Program-made: the position numbers and the translations under genes
Notes under the pieces: model-generated
The model's input: only the letters and a program-made list of their open reading frames with translations
Told to the model about the DNA's origin: nothing
Databases searched by the model: none
Source of the DNA: a virus
Strand: one strand, 5' to 3'
Virus record (IMG/VR): IMGVR_UViG_3300049483_000150
Location: 1 to 27,367 of that record
Length of the DNA stretch: 27,367 nucleotides
Shown: positions 8,370 through 15,531 of the stretch, one piece after another
Layout of the letters: each line of letters opens with the position of its first letter
Numbering within the stretch: position 1 is the stretch's first letter

Positions 8370-9335
8370 TTAGGTAATCGCGGTCTCGGTATCAAGGATC
8401 TGCTGCACCTTGCGGACCGGAAAACCATTGAAGCGCAGCACCGGGCCTCCGCCGTCAAGACCCGCCTCCCTCGTGAAGTACACGTTGGTCTTGTCCTTCA
8501 GGCGGATCTGCATCTGCGTCAGCATTTCGATACCGGCGTAAATGCGCGTGCCAGGGCCTACAACCATGCGGTTGATAAGGCGAATCAGTTCATCCTCGTC
8601 AAAGGTTGTCGTGGTCCCGGTGGGCTCCAGGTTCGCGTAACGGGCGATGCACCGTTGATTCTTGACCACCATGCCGGCGTCCCACTGGAACAGGTCAACG
8701 TAAGCCCTAAATTTGTTGCTGCTGGAATCAAAGGCATCCTGCACACCAAGATCCTTGTGCACCAAGCCTGCGCTCGACCCTCTCGGATAGGCCATGAAAA
8801 CGCTGTTCGGACCCCAGGTGACAACGTAAATCGAGGTCAGCGTGGTCGAACCGCCTCCGCCGATCACGTTCTCGCCCGCTGCCAGACCATCAAGCCGCGG
8901 TGCCAGCCCCGTGAATTCCTCGGGAGCCACCAGCGCGTTTCCGTAAATCATCTTCGAGGCCATGTTCTGACTCAGCCCTTCGATGAAGGCCATGCTCTCA
9001 TCCATGCGGGCCTGCTGCGGGTTGGGGAAGCTGTTGATCAACTTCTCGTCGTTCTCGGCGCGGGCTTCCAGCAACCCGATCGTATCGATGATCTCGATCG
9101 TATCGCTGGACTCGGGGGCCGTGCCGCGATTGAGCTTACGGAAAGCTCCGGTCGGCAGGGACGAACGCCGCACCGTCTTGTTGCTGAAAATGTCGTTGCC
9201 TTCTTTCCACACAGCGTCAGCAACGATGTCGTTTGTTTGCGCCAGCACCTCGGCGATAGTCGCCAGGTTGCCGTTAGGATCAATACGCTTGACCACTTCC
9301 ACGAGGCCAAGCCTGCTGTCAGCAATGTCTGCCAT
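8370..9335 (-). CDS. Major capsid protein (HK97-fold type, Bbp17-like)
   Basis: This encodes 321 residues that should form the icosahedral shell. The opening ADSRLGLVEVVKRIDPNGNLATIAEVLAQTNDIVADAVWKEGND, followed by NKTVRRSSLPTGAFRKLNRG and DTIEIIDTIGLLEARAENDEKLI, is characteristic of the major capsid family found in BPP-1-like and many environmental podoviruses. The downstream part (TSIYVVTWGPNSVFMAYPRGSSAGLVHKDLG, VDLFQWDAGMVVKNQRCIARYANL) fits the peripheral and axial domains. There is no N-terminal protease-cleaved scaffold region, and a separate scaffold gene lies directly upstream. AAGGAG precedes ATG 9335. This is one of the most secure calls in the window. Confidence 0.9.
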   Translation of the reverse strand: MADIADSRLGLVEVVKRIDPNGNLATIAEVLAQTNDIVADAVWKEGNDIFSNKTVRRSSLPTGAFRKLNRGTAPESSDTIEIIDTIGLLEARAENDEKLINSFPNPQQARMDESMAFIEGLSQNMASKMIYGNALVAPEEFTGLAPRLDGLAAGENVIGGGGSTTLTSIYVVTWGPNSVFMAYPRGSSAGLVHKDLGVQDAFDSSSNKFRAYVDLFQWDAGMVVKNQRCIARYANLEPTGTTTTFDEDELIRLINRMVVGPGTRIYAGIEMLTQMQIRLKDKTNVYFTREAGLDGGGPVLRFNGFPVRKVQQILDTETAIT

Positions 9336-9348
9336 TTAGTAAGTCTCC

Positions 9349-10032
9349 TTATGTGCGCTGACCCGGTCCGGGTGTCGTCTTGCTGTAGTCCAGCATCGGA
9401 CGCCCATCCAGTCCAAGTGGACGGGCATCGGCTCCCGATCCGGTTCCGCTTTTTAGTGTGTCTTCAGTAAGCTTTTCAGCTATTTTGAACAGGCCGCGAA
9501 TAACAACGGTGTTGTTTGTCAACGCCTCGTTGGTAAACGCATCTTTACCGAAAAAAATCTCGGCGGCCTTATTCACCTTTGCCAGGTTTGCGTCGAACTT
9601 CTGAGGACCTCCCCATTCCTTGACTAGTTCTGCCTTTGCACTTTCGCTCTTGGCGGCCACTTCCTCGGCTGCGCGGGCGTATTCTGCGATGGAATGCTTT
9701 TGCAATCCCTCCCATTGCGCCTGCGTCAGCCCGAGGTTCTTGGCGGCCTCTTTCTCAAGTTTCAAGGCGGCTTCGTCCACGGGGAATTCTTTGGGAAACT
9801 CGAAGCTATAGTCTTCGGCTTTCGCCGGAACTACCGGAATTTGCTTTACAGTCTCGGCGTACTTGGTTGCCAGCCCGTTTACATCAAAGGTCTTCGCGCC
9901 GTCCTTCTCGATGAAGAATGGCTTGTAGGTATCGACCTCGACCCACTCCGCGGGGGCCTGAAAGCCTACTTGCGCCGCTGCGCCGTTGTCGCCGCTATTC
10001 CCCGCGTCCGGGGTGCCTGCTGTTTCTGCCAT
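9349..10032 (-). CDS. Capsid scaffold protein
   Basis: This encodes 227 residues, immediately upstream of the major capsid gene (13 bases). The N-terminus is disordered and Gly/Ala/Asp-rich, the centre (about residues 80-135: DEAALKLEKEAAKNLGLTQAQWEGLQKHSIAEYARAAEEVAAKSESAKAEL) is a long charged helix, and the C-terminus is Gly/Pro-rich. Composition, position and size fit a podoviral scaffolding protein that co-assembles with the capsid protein and leaves before or during packaging. No protease domain is visible. AAAGGAG lies 9 bases before ATG 10032. Confidence 0.82.
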   Translation of the reverse strand: MAETAGTPDAGNSGDNGAAAQVGFQAPAEWVEVDTYKPFFIEKDGAKTFDVNGLATKYAETVKQIPVVPAKAEDYSFEFPKEFPVDEAALKLEKEAAKNLGLTQAQWEGLQKHSIAEYARAAEEVAAKSESAKAELVKEWGGPQKFDANLAKVNKAAEIFFGKDAFTNEALTNNTVVIRGLFKIAEKLTEDTLKSGTGSGADARPLGLDGRPMLDYSKTTPGPGQRT

Positions 10033-10054
10033 GGTGTGTTACTCCTTTCGATGG

Positions 10055-10258
10055 TTAAGCTATTTCTTCTTCCTGTACCAACACTTTGTAATAGCCAATT
10101 TCATCAAATGTATATACGATGTTTGATGCTATTCTAACATCACTATAAATTTGTCTATTTTCTTCGATAGCTTTTTTTCTTCTTTCAGAATTCATAAAAT
10201 TTAAAGTGTCTACTAAATCAGACATTGTGCCTGCTGATATAAGGTTATATTTTATCAT
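10055..10258 (-). CDS. Small AT-rich hypothetical gene
   Basis: This encodes 67 residues (begins MIKYNLISAGTMSDLVDTL), mostly helical with an acidic tail, and no recognised family. Its ATG overlaps the stop of the upstream Bbp19-like gene (ATGA) and has AGGAAA upstream. It is strikingly more AT-rich than the scaffold and portal genes around it, using AT-ending codons where neighbours use GC-ending ones, which points to a recently acquired accessory gene placed inside the head operon. It is unlikely to be a core structural gene. Confidence 0.65.
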   Translation of the reverse strand: MIKYNLISAGTMSDLVDTLNFMNSERRKKAIEENRQIYSDVRIASNIVYTFDEIGYYKVLVQEEEIA

Positions 10259-10578
10259 TCTGATTTCCTTTCAATCCGATTGCGTTCCTCAATCCTAACC
10301 GCCTCGGCCTGCCTGCGCCTGCGGTCAAGGATTGCGTGAATGATCGCCATATCCGCTATACAAATCTGATTGAATATCAATCGCCCAATCTCGAACTTGC
10401 CTATCTGTCGTTCACTATCCATTGTCCCGCGCCAGTAGCCGCATACATCGTTCAGAAGCCACTCAAGCACGTCAAGACCCTCGGAGCTCTTGAACACCAG
10501 CCGCAGCGCGTTGTAATGGTTTTCCTCCTCCATCAACGCTGCCCGGCGCTCATTAAGTTGTTTCTCGTCGTCCATCAT
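10255..10578 (-). CDS. Bbp19-like small head-region protein
   Basis: This encodes 107 residues. The core (roughly residues 28-90: FKSSEGLDVLEWLLNDVCGYWRGTMDSERQIGKFEIGRLIFNQI) resembles the Bbp19 family of BPP-1-like phages: a short helical protein with a conserved VLEWLL...F/G motif encoded between portal and scaffold genes. Its role is unknown; it may assist procapsid assembly. The ATG at 10578 overlaps the stop of the preceding cysteine-rich gene (ATGATG arrangement; an ATG at 10575 is a second possibility), and there is only a weak ribosome site, so coupling is likely. Confidence 0.7.
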   Translation of the reverse strand: MMDDEKQLNERRAALMEEENHYNALRLVFKSSEGLDVLEWLLNDVCGYWRGTMDSERQIGKFEIGRLIFNQICIADMAIIHAILDRRRRQAEAVRIEERNRIERKSE

Positions 10579-10784
10579 TCAGACTTGCGCTTGAACTCAC
10601 CGCACCATGCGGTAAACTCCACCTTCTCGAATCGTCCACCAAGCGGAGGGAAGCGGCGGCAGTAGCCTAAAAAATAGAACAGGCATACACCACATAGTTC
10701 ACGCTTCTCCGCCTTCGGTTTCGGCTTCGAGTTTGCCGAGGGCTGTGTCTTCTCCTGCCGGAGTGTTGCCGAGTTTGCTGACAT
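10575..10784 (-). CDS. Small cysteine-rich protein overlapping the portal gene
   Basis: This encodes 69 residues. The ATG at 10784 has AGGGAG 6 bases upstream, all inside the portal gene but in another frame, so the first 29 codons are dual-coding. The non-overlapping part holds CGVCLFYFLGYCRR, then FPP and a final WCGEFKRK, a Cys-x2-Cys-x7-Cys-PP-WCGEF pattern I recognise from small phage proteins likely to bind zinc or iron. The overlapped part is low-complexity (Ser/Asn/Lys/Pro), as expected when the other frame dictates the codons. The alternative is a non-standard start nearer the cysteines, but no ATG, GTG or TTG exists there in frame. It ends overlapping the Bbp19-like gene. Confidence 0.72.
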   Translation of the reverse strand: MSANSATLRQEKTQPSANSKPKPKAEKRELCGVCLFYFLGYCRRFPPLGGRFEKVEFTAWCGEFKRKSE

Positions 10785-12411
10785 TCTCAACTCCCTGTGC
10801 CATGGCCATCTGTTGCTGCTCTGCGGCCCGCTGTTCGGCCAACTGTTGGCGGATAGCGCCAACCTCGTCTTCGGTCCTAACAACCTTCGAAGGCAAGCTG
10901 ACCATATCGGCCGATTCTTCCAGAAAAGTGTCCCAATTTGTCTTGGTGACGCTCCCCGGATCAACCGCGGCAACCCGCTCAGCCAACCCGAGGTAGCTCT
11001 GCATCGCCTGTGCGCCTATCAGCTTTTGCGCCTGAGCAAGCAGGCTGACGAAATCGATCTTGTATTCTACGTTCTGCAACTCAGCCGGCGGCGGCGGCAG
11101 CTGCCCCTGCCTTGCAAGGATGGCAAACACGCGCTCAACTATCGGTGAAAGATATTCATATTCAAGGCGTTCGATGGTCGGTCCAACCATCAACATTTTT
11201 TCTTCTTTGCGCGCCAAAACCTCGGTCGCCGTCATCTTGGCCGGGTCTTCGCTCGCAATCATTAGGAATAGCTCGTTGTGGAAATTGCGCCGGATCTTGG
11301 CCTCGACACGCGCTATCTTGCTTTCGTATGAGTCCAGCACCGCGGGGTTGATCTCGACCATGCGCTGAATCTTGGCGTTGGCCTCGTCGTATGTGTTCTT
11401 ACCGCCAGGTGACAAATCCAACATGCGGTCTTTCATTGACGATGGAAGCGCCAAAGGAGGGTCCAGCATCTTGTCCGAGGCCATAAAAGACTGCCGCTCC
11501 ATCCTCTGAATAGCCTTGGCGAGCCCTATCGACTCAAGACCCGGACCCCAACCGTACGCCTCGTTGCTCAACGCCTGCCAACGCGGGGTCACAACCGGCA
11601 TTTCCTCGTAGCCCTTATCCGATAGTCTGGCCTCAGACTCCTTGACCTCGAAATAGATTGAACTGAACGGCTTGGAGTCCATCTTTTCAGGGTTGTAATC
11701 GGCATTCGGCTCGATGCAGTGCATGATCTCAACCCATTCGTAGGGATTGCTTTCAAGTAGCCGCTTAACCTTGTCTGAAATGGCTTCCTTGCCGAAAAAC
11801 TGCTCTACCTGTACGGCCTGCATCTTGAATTTACGATAGAAACAGTGCGTCCGGCCGTCAACCTTGATTGCGAATCGGTAATCTCCCACCGTGAAATAAT
11901 GAAACAACAGGCCATGCTCGGGCGAATCGTCCACCATCATCGCCCCGGTGCCGAACCCGCCTATTTCCTCGTAAATATTGTGAATAATTCCATAAAAATT
12001 AGACCGCTTGAACGCCGCATACATGCGCTTTTCGCAATCATCGAGCCACGATCGGTAGGCCGAAAACTTGTTCATGGCCTCATCGGTGAAACCAAGCTGA
12101 AACCACGGCCGCGCCGGGCTGGACAGACCGCCATGCAGCCCCGCTCCGAGCATGTGAAGGGCGTCGGTCGCCGTATTGTTGATCACCTTCGAAGCGGCCT
12201 GAGACTTCTGGTTGGCGATGTTACCGGCCTCATTGAGAAAGCGCCCGCGGCCAAGGGCTATGTAATCGGCAACCTCAACGTATTTAGCCTGCCACACCGA
12301 GTACTGGCTATCAAGCTGCTTATAGTTACGCCGGTAGCGGTCGTTACGGTTGACGAACGCCCCGCCGTTGCGCGTCTGGTTGCTTTCTTCTTCGAGGTTC
12401 GAGACTGGCAT
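10699..12411 (-). CDS. Portal (head-tail connector) protein
   Basis: This encodes 570 residues of the podoviral Head_tail_con type. Early markers are NYKQLDSQYSVWQAKYVEVADYIALGRGRF and the ATDALHMLGAGLHGGLSSPARPWFQLGF stretch at about residues 83-110. The YAAFKRSNFYGIIHNIYEEIGGFGTGAMMVDD segment is typical of the core, and ATEVLARKEEKMLMVGPTIERLEYEYLSPIVERVFAILARQGQLP at about residues 395-440 is the crown/stem region signature. The C-terminus is Gln/Ala/Glu-rich. The portal ring occupies one capsid vertex, binds the terminase and then the gp11-like adaptor. A GGGGT weak ribosome site precedes ATG 12411. Its 3' end overlaps the cysteine-rich gene by 86 bases. Confidence 0.9.
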   Translation of the reverse strand: MPVSNLEEESNQTRNGGAFVNRNDRYRRNYKQLDSQYSVWQAKYVEVADYIALGRGRFLNEAGNIANQKSQAASKVINNTATDALHMLGAGLHGGLSSPARPWFQLGFTDEAMNKFSAYRSWLDDCEKRMYAAFKRSNFYGIIHNIYEEIGGFGTGAMMVDDSPEHGLLFHYFTVGDYRFAIKVDGRTHCFYRKFKMQAVQVEQFFGKEAISDKVKRLLESNPYEWVEIMHCIEPNADYNPEKMDSKPFSSIYFEVKESEARLSDKGYEEMPVVTPRWQALSNEAYGWGPGLESIGLAKAIQRMERQSFMASDKMLDPPLALPSSMKDRMLDLSPGGKNTYDEANAKIQRMVEINPAVLDSYESKIARVEAKIRRNFHNELFLMIASEDPAKMTATEVLARKEEKMLMVGPTIERLEYEYLSPIVERVFAILARQGQLPPPPAELQNVEYKIDFVSLLAQAQKLIGAQAMQSYLGLAERVAAVDPGSVTKTNWDTFLEESADMVSLPSKVVRTEDEVGAIRQQLAEQRAAEQQQMAMAQGVENVSKLGNTPAGEDTALGKLEAETEGGEA

Positions 12412-12414
12412 GGT

Positions 12415-12804
12415 TTACCCCAATGTACCGCGAGATGTGCCAGTACGACCAGGAAGGCCAAGATACGAATTGATCAACGTCGAAGGCGTCTGCGTACCTT
12501 GCAATGCCAGCCGGCGCTTGCGTTCTTCCTCGGTCTCCGCAATCTTGCGCGCCGTAGCCTCGGCTGCGGCCTGCTCTGCGGCATACTGCGCCGCGGCGTC
12601 GTCCCGGGCCTGCTTCGACTGCTTGGTGGCCTCTACCTGGTTGATATAACCTCCGCTAACAAGGTTCCCGACGCCCTTGTGGATGTCCTGAACGATGTCC
12701 TTGCCCTTGTCGGTCATCATGATTTCAGCAAAGCCGGGCAGAAGACCTCCGGACCCAGCACCCACAAGAATCTGCTTCCATTTCTTTTTGAATGAAAATC
12801 CCAT
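12415..12804 (-). CDS. Small protein between terminase and portal
   Basis: This encodes 129 residues from ATG 12804, with AAAGGAG 8 bases upstream; a GTG three codons earlier is too close to that site. Residues 1-30 form an amphipathic basic/Gly-rich start (MGFSFKKKWKQILVGAGSGG), residues 55-95 are an Ala/Glu/Gln helical coil, and the C-terminus reads RRLALQGTQTPSTLINSYLGLPGRTG. This last TPSTLI...LGLPG-type tail is a pattern common in small podoviral proteins encoded next to the portal or internal virion genes. A minor virion or ejection role is plausible. The stop of terminase lies 1 base before its ATG. Confidence 0.7.
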   Translation of the reverse strand: MGFSFKKKWKQILVGAGSGGLLPGFAEIMMTDKGKDIVQDIHKGVGNLVSGGYINQVEATKQSKQARDDAAAQYAAEQAAAEATARKIAETEEERKRRLALQGTQTPSTLINSYLGLPGRTGTSRGTLG

Positions 12805-12805
12805 C

Positions 12806-14122
12806 TTAAACACTCCTTTGGTCCTGGAGCACTGCCCAGGGGTCCCATGGTTTCTTTACGCTTAAAAACTCTGGACGGCGCTTAGTCACCGGCTGAGAGA
12901 ATGTTAGAGCCAAGGCATCGGCAATGTCTGGCGAATTCTCACGTCGCGCCTTCATGTCTTCTTTCTTTTCGAGCTTGATTCTATTGGCAACGTCATACGA
13001 ATAAAGCGGTGTTACAAGCTCAAGTCGAAGCTCAGGGTCTTCAGGTATAGAACCGCCCGCCTCAAACCATTCTCGCATCCTCCACCAGACTTCAGCCCGC
13101 TTGTTTACGAACTGAGCCTCGTTCGAAGGGCGGCTGCCGCCATTGATTCCAGTCACTTCATAGTTCTTGTGTTTGAGCATGTCCACCACCCCGGCACCCA
13201 AGCCCACCACATCGACAAATACGCCATCGGGCTTGTGCTCGTTGATGGAGTGCATGACGTTTTCCGAAAACTGGTACAAATCAATGCCATGAAACTTCCT
13301 AATCTGAAGTGTAGCCAATCCTTGGCGCACATAGATTATGCTCTTGTCATCACCGAATCGGGCTACATCAACACCGATCACAATCGGCGCTGATTTGTAC
13401 ATAGACTCGTGAATTATTTTTCCGTAGGCCGCTGAAACCAAGTCGATAGAAATAAGAGCATCCTCAACCGAAGCGGCAAAGTCGCACATATACTCTTGCC
13501 GGAACTTGTTCGGGGGCATGATGCTTCGCTGTAGCTCTATTTCTTCAGTCTCAAGGGCGTCTGTTGCTGTGACATCGAATAAGGCTGCGTACCATTCGGG
13601 GTCTTTTAGTGCGGACTGGTAAATCTCGAAGAACTTGTTCATGCCCTTTGGCGTACCGATAAACACCGCAAAACCTTTGCGATCGGCCAACGCCGGGAGC
13701 AAGATTTCATCCCACACATCGGGCTTCATCTGTGCCACTTCGTCAAGGATTGCACCGTCGAAGTACATTCCACGCAGGGCATCAGGATTGTCAGCACCGA
13801 ATATGCGAATGACCGCTTTGTTGGGAAGTGTTACAGTTAGGTCGGACTCGTTTGCTTTTGTCCCTGGTATTGGTGCTGTAAAGCGTTTGAGATAATCCCA
13901 GGCAATTAATTTAGCCTGTTCCCGGAAGGGAGCAATGTATCCGAACCGCGGGCTTACTTTGGTGCAAAGGCAGGCTTGTTTTATGAGATGATTTACAACC
14001 GCAAGTGTTTTACCGAATCGACGATGGGCCACAATAACAGAAAAGCGGTGCGACTCAATTCCTGAGTGCATCCGCTTTTGTAATTCGCGGGGAGAGTATG
14101 GTATTACGATTTCTCTTGCCAA
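12806..14122 (-). CDS. terL: Terminase large subunit
   Basis: This encodes 438 residues: the packaging motor ATPase and nuclease. The N-terminal ATPase has a deviant Walker A at residues 32-39 (AHRRFGKT), the phage-typical RRxGKT form; Walker B with catalytic Glu at 123-128 (GAILDE); and the FIGTPKGMNKFFEIY coupling segment. The C-terminal RNase H-like nuclease has GVDVARFGDDKS (first Asp), VFVDVVGLGAGVVD (second) and the late SPDIADALALTF (third). The start is TTG at 14122 with GAGGA just upstream; the first in-frame ATG would cut off part of the fold before Walker A, so TTG is preferred. It overlaps terS by 19 bases. Confidence 0.93.
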   Translation of the reverse strand: MAREIVIPYSPRELQKRMHSGIESHRFSVIVAHRRFGKTLAVVNHLIKQACLCTKVSPRFGYIAPFREQAKLIAWDYLKRFTAPIPGTKANESDLTVTLPNKAVIRIFGADNPDALRGMYFDGAILDEVAQMKPDVWDEILLPALADRKGFAVFIGTPKGMNKFFEIYQSALKDPEWYAALFDVTATDALETEEIELQRSIMPPNKFRQEYMCDFAASVEDALISIDLVSAAYGKIIHESMYKSAPIVIGVDVARFGDDKSIIYVRQGLATLQIRKFHGIDLYQFSENVMHSINEHKPDGVFVDVVGLGAGVVDMLKHKNYEVTGINGGSRPSNEAQFVNKRAEVWWRMREWFEAGGSIPEDPELRLELVTPLYSYDVANRIKLEKKEDMKARRENSPDIADALALTFSQPVTKRRPEFLSVKKPWDPWAVLQDQRSV

Positions 14123-14364
14123 GATATCCTCAAGTCCCCGTCAACCTGCACATTCACATCTTTTGGGATTACGGCTCTTGTGAATATCGAATGATACCAC
14201 TTAGGATCTTGCTCTGCGCAATCTTTCAACCCTTTCCCTTGTTTATCCAAGTCAGCGTTGATTGAAAGTATCTGTTCAACTATATTTCTTGAAACTTTAT
14301 TTTTGCAGCCTTTTGGTTTACCGGCTGGGTTATTTGATTTTCCTTTTCCTGGTCCGCGTGGCAT
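14104..14364 (-). CDS. Probable terminase small subunit-like protein
   Basis: This encodes 86 residues directly upstream of, and overlapping, the large terminase. The N-terminus (PRGPGKGKSNNPAGKPKGCKNKVSRNIVEQIL) is the basic Gly/Pro/Lys start common to small podoviral terminase-associated proteins, followed by a helical part and a last segment DVNVQVDGDLRISWQE, resembling beta-strand tails of those proteins. It is shorter than typical terS proteins of 150-200 residues, so it might be only the DNA-binding part or an adaptor. There is no good ribosome site; the leader upstream is structured. It is the first gene of the late operon by position. Confidence 0.62.
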   Translation of the reverse strand: MPRGPGKGKSNNPAGKPKGCKNKVSRNIVEQILSINADLDKQGKGLKDCAEQDPKWYHSIFTRAVIPKDVNVQVDGDLRISWQEKS

Positions 14365-14397
14365 TTGATTTTAATTGCACTTTTCAAATAGGTTTAT

Positions 14398-14429
14398 GCC
14401 GGAGGCCAGTCCGTGCACTGACCCCCGGC
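14398..14429 (-). promoter_or_regulatory. Hairpin in the late leader upstream of terS
   Basis: On the minus strand a 13-bp stem (GCCGGGGGTCAGT / ACTGGCCTCCGGC) closes on a 6-base loop. Two pairs are G-U, which would be A-C mismatches on the plus strand, so the fold favours minus-strand RNA. It is not followed by a U-run. A second small stem (GCGGG / CCCGC) lies just upstream at about 14443-14461. Together they form a structured 5' leader for the packaging genes. Confidence 0.6.
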
Positions 14430-14469
14430 GGTGGCGGTGAAGGCGGGTGGAGGAAGCCCGCATGGGATA

Positions 14470-14498
14470 ATCAAAGCATAATCTATATGTTGTGTCAA
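14470..14498 (-). promoter_or_regulatory. Candidate sigma70-type promoter for the late operon
   Basis: On the minus strand a perfect -35 TTGACA (14493-14498) is followed after 17 bases by TTTGAT (14470-14475), a 4-of-6 match to the -10 consensus. It is in the 143-base gap between the secreted-protein gene and terS, the longest gene-free stretch near the packaging genes. Transcription would start near 14463 and read through the leader hairpins into terS and terL. No phage RNA polymerase gene is visible, which fits use of host polymerase. Confidence 0.5.
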
Positions 14499-14507
14499 GG
14501 ATTATTT

Positions 14508-14801
14508 TCACTCCGACTTGATATCATATCCCCCGAGGGATTTAGGGTATACATGCAACTGGTAGCCTGTATTGAAGTCATAGGCTCTTGTAGTTTCTCC
14601 GTAACCTGGTCGAACATGGATATTCACATCAGGAGATTGGTATTGTCTTATGGGTTGCTGATATGGTTGCGGTTCAAACGATCGCGGAGTTCCGAGGGTG
14701 CTGGTATGCTGCCGCGGTTGAAATGGCTGATAGGTTGATTGCCCAAAGGCTGCGAATGGACCAAATAGTAACGCAAGAATTGAAATTATCAGTGTTTTCA
14801 T
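14508..14801 (-). CDS. Small secreted Pro/Gln/Tyr-rich protein
   Basis: This encodes 97 residues starting at ATG 14801 with AAAGGAGGT immediately upstream; a longer frame to 14939 overlaps the previous gene and is rejected. Residues 1-20 are a signal peptide (MKTLIISILALLFGPFAAFG, cut before QSTYQ). The mature 77 residues are rich in Pro, Gln, Tyr and Arg (QPFQPRQHTSTLG, PYQQPIRQYQSPD) and probably extended or disordered, with a short beta-like end. No cysteines are present, so it is not a lipoprotein. It sits at the replication/late boundary, a place often occupied by host-modifying morons. Function unknown. Confidence 0.72.
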   Translation of the reverse strand: MKTLIISILALLFGPFAAFGQSTYQPFQPRQHTSTLGTPRSFEPQPYQQPIRQYQSPDVNIHVRPGYGETTRAYDFNTGYQLHVYPKSLGGYDIKSE

Positions 14802-14811
14802 ACAACCTCCT

Positions 14812-15036
14812 TTATGGCCGCGTCGAGATCCTAACAACAGCGGCGTAACGGTTGAACGCGCTTCCGTCGTCCAGGCCCGACATGCGCTTTGAAACCTCGG
14901 GCAGACAGCCGGCGCAAAATTTCCTTGGAGTTCCCACACCGGACCAGAATATTTTCATCCGGTGCCGCTTGTCACATCTTGGGCAGATTGCCTCTGTCAT
15001 ACGTTCGGCGGATCTATTCTTGTGATTGTATGGCAT
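14812..15036 (-). CDS. Small zinc-binding protein
   Basis: This encodes 74 residues starting at ATG 15036 with AAAGGAG upstream. Two CxxC knuckles are visible, CPRCDKRHRMKIF (about residues 18-21) and FCAGCLPEV (about residues 41-44), separated by about 20 residues, which is a zinc-ribbon layout. The C-terminus (NRYAAVVRISTRP) is basic. Such proteins in phages often act as DNA- or RNA-polymerase-binding regulators, but no family is identified. It sits downstream of the VRR-NUC nuclease with 16 bases between. Confidence 0.65.
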   Translation of the reverse strand: MPYNHKNRSAERMTEAICPRCDKRHRMKIFWSGVGTPRKFCAGCLPEVSKRMSGLDDGSAFNRYAAVVRISTRP

Positions 15037-15052
15037 TGTGGGCTCCTTTCCC

Positions 15053-15481
15053 CTAAATTCCTAAATATCTCTTGATTTCCGCTATAGCGTGGGCTGCGCC
15101 CCTACAAACGATTGCCTTGTATCCCAGCGATTGCAAATCGCCTATCATTATGGCCTGATCCGACGATACCGTGCCGCCCTTGACGCGCTTTAGTTCGATG
15201 TAAAGCCCGCAGTACGGGACCGGGTAGCGTTGTGGGACTGAGAGAAACAGGTCCGGCCACGCTTTTTTAATCACGCCGGCCCGTTTCAGCTTCATCAGGT
15301 TTCCCATCGTAAGCCTTGCACCGGAGGCCGACCCTACCAAAAACCGCAGGCGCGGCTCTTGCCTGGTTTCAACCATGAGATTAGCCCACTCCAGGACCGC
15401 GCATTGCTCTTCCCATTCGGTAGGGCATAGTGGGGTACCCTTTCGATACGATCTCTTAACCTTGGGCTTTTTAGGTGGCAT
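15053..15481 (-). CDS. VRR-NUC domain nuclease
   Basis: This encodes 142 residues from ATG 15481, which has GAGAGGG upstream; an upstream TTG at 15535 would add 18 residues but its ribosome site is too close. The PD-(D/E)XK core is clear: WPDLFLSV with the catalytic Asp at about residue 77, then GLYIELKRVKGGTVSSDQ with Glu97-x-Lys99, and a C-terminal helix region GYKAIVCRGAAHAIAEIKRYL. The VRR-NUC family includes stand-alone phage nucleases thought to resolve branched or Holliday-like DNA. Its place downstream of the replication genes supports a role in processing replication or packaging intermediates. Confidence 0.88.
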   Translation of the reverse strand: MPPKKPKVKRSYRKGTPLCPTEWEEQCAVLEWANLMVETRQEPRLRFLVGSASGARLTMGNLMKLKRAGVIKKAWPDLFLSVPQRYPVPYCGLYIELKRVKGGTVSSDQAIMIGDLQSLGYKAIVCRGAAHAIAEIKRYLGI

Positions 15482-15531
15482 TTTCGGCCCTCTCTGAGTC
15501 AGTTTTAAGGGGTCTGTAGGGGAATATTCGA

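Noticed and set aside
8655-9470. 271-codon plus-strand open frame
   Set aside because: It is antisense to the GC-rich major capsid gene, lacks a ribosome site and has no recognisable motifs; such frames arise opposite genes with strong third-position bias.
11845-12795. 316-codon plus-strand open frame
   Set aside because: It lies antisense to the portal and the small gene before it, with Arg/Leu-rich nonsense-like composition and no ribosome site.
14802-14939. 46-residue N-terminal extension of the secreted protein
   Set aside because: It overlaps the zinc-finger gene and would bury the signal peptide; AAAGGAGGT directly precedes ATG 14801.
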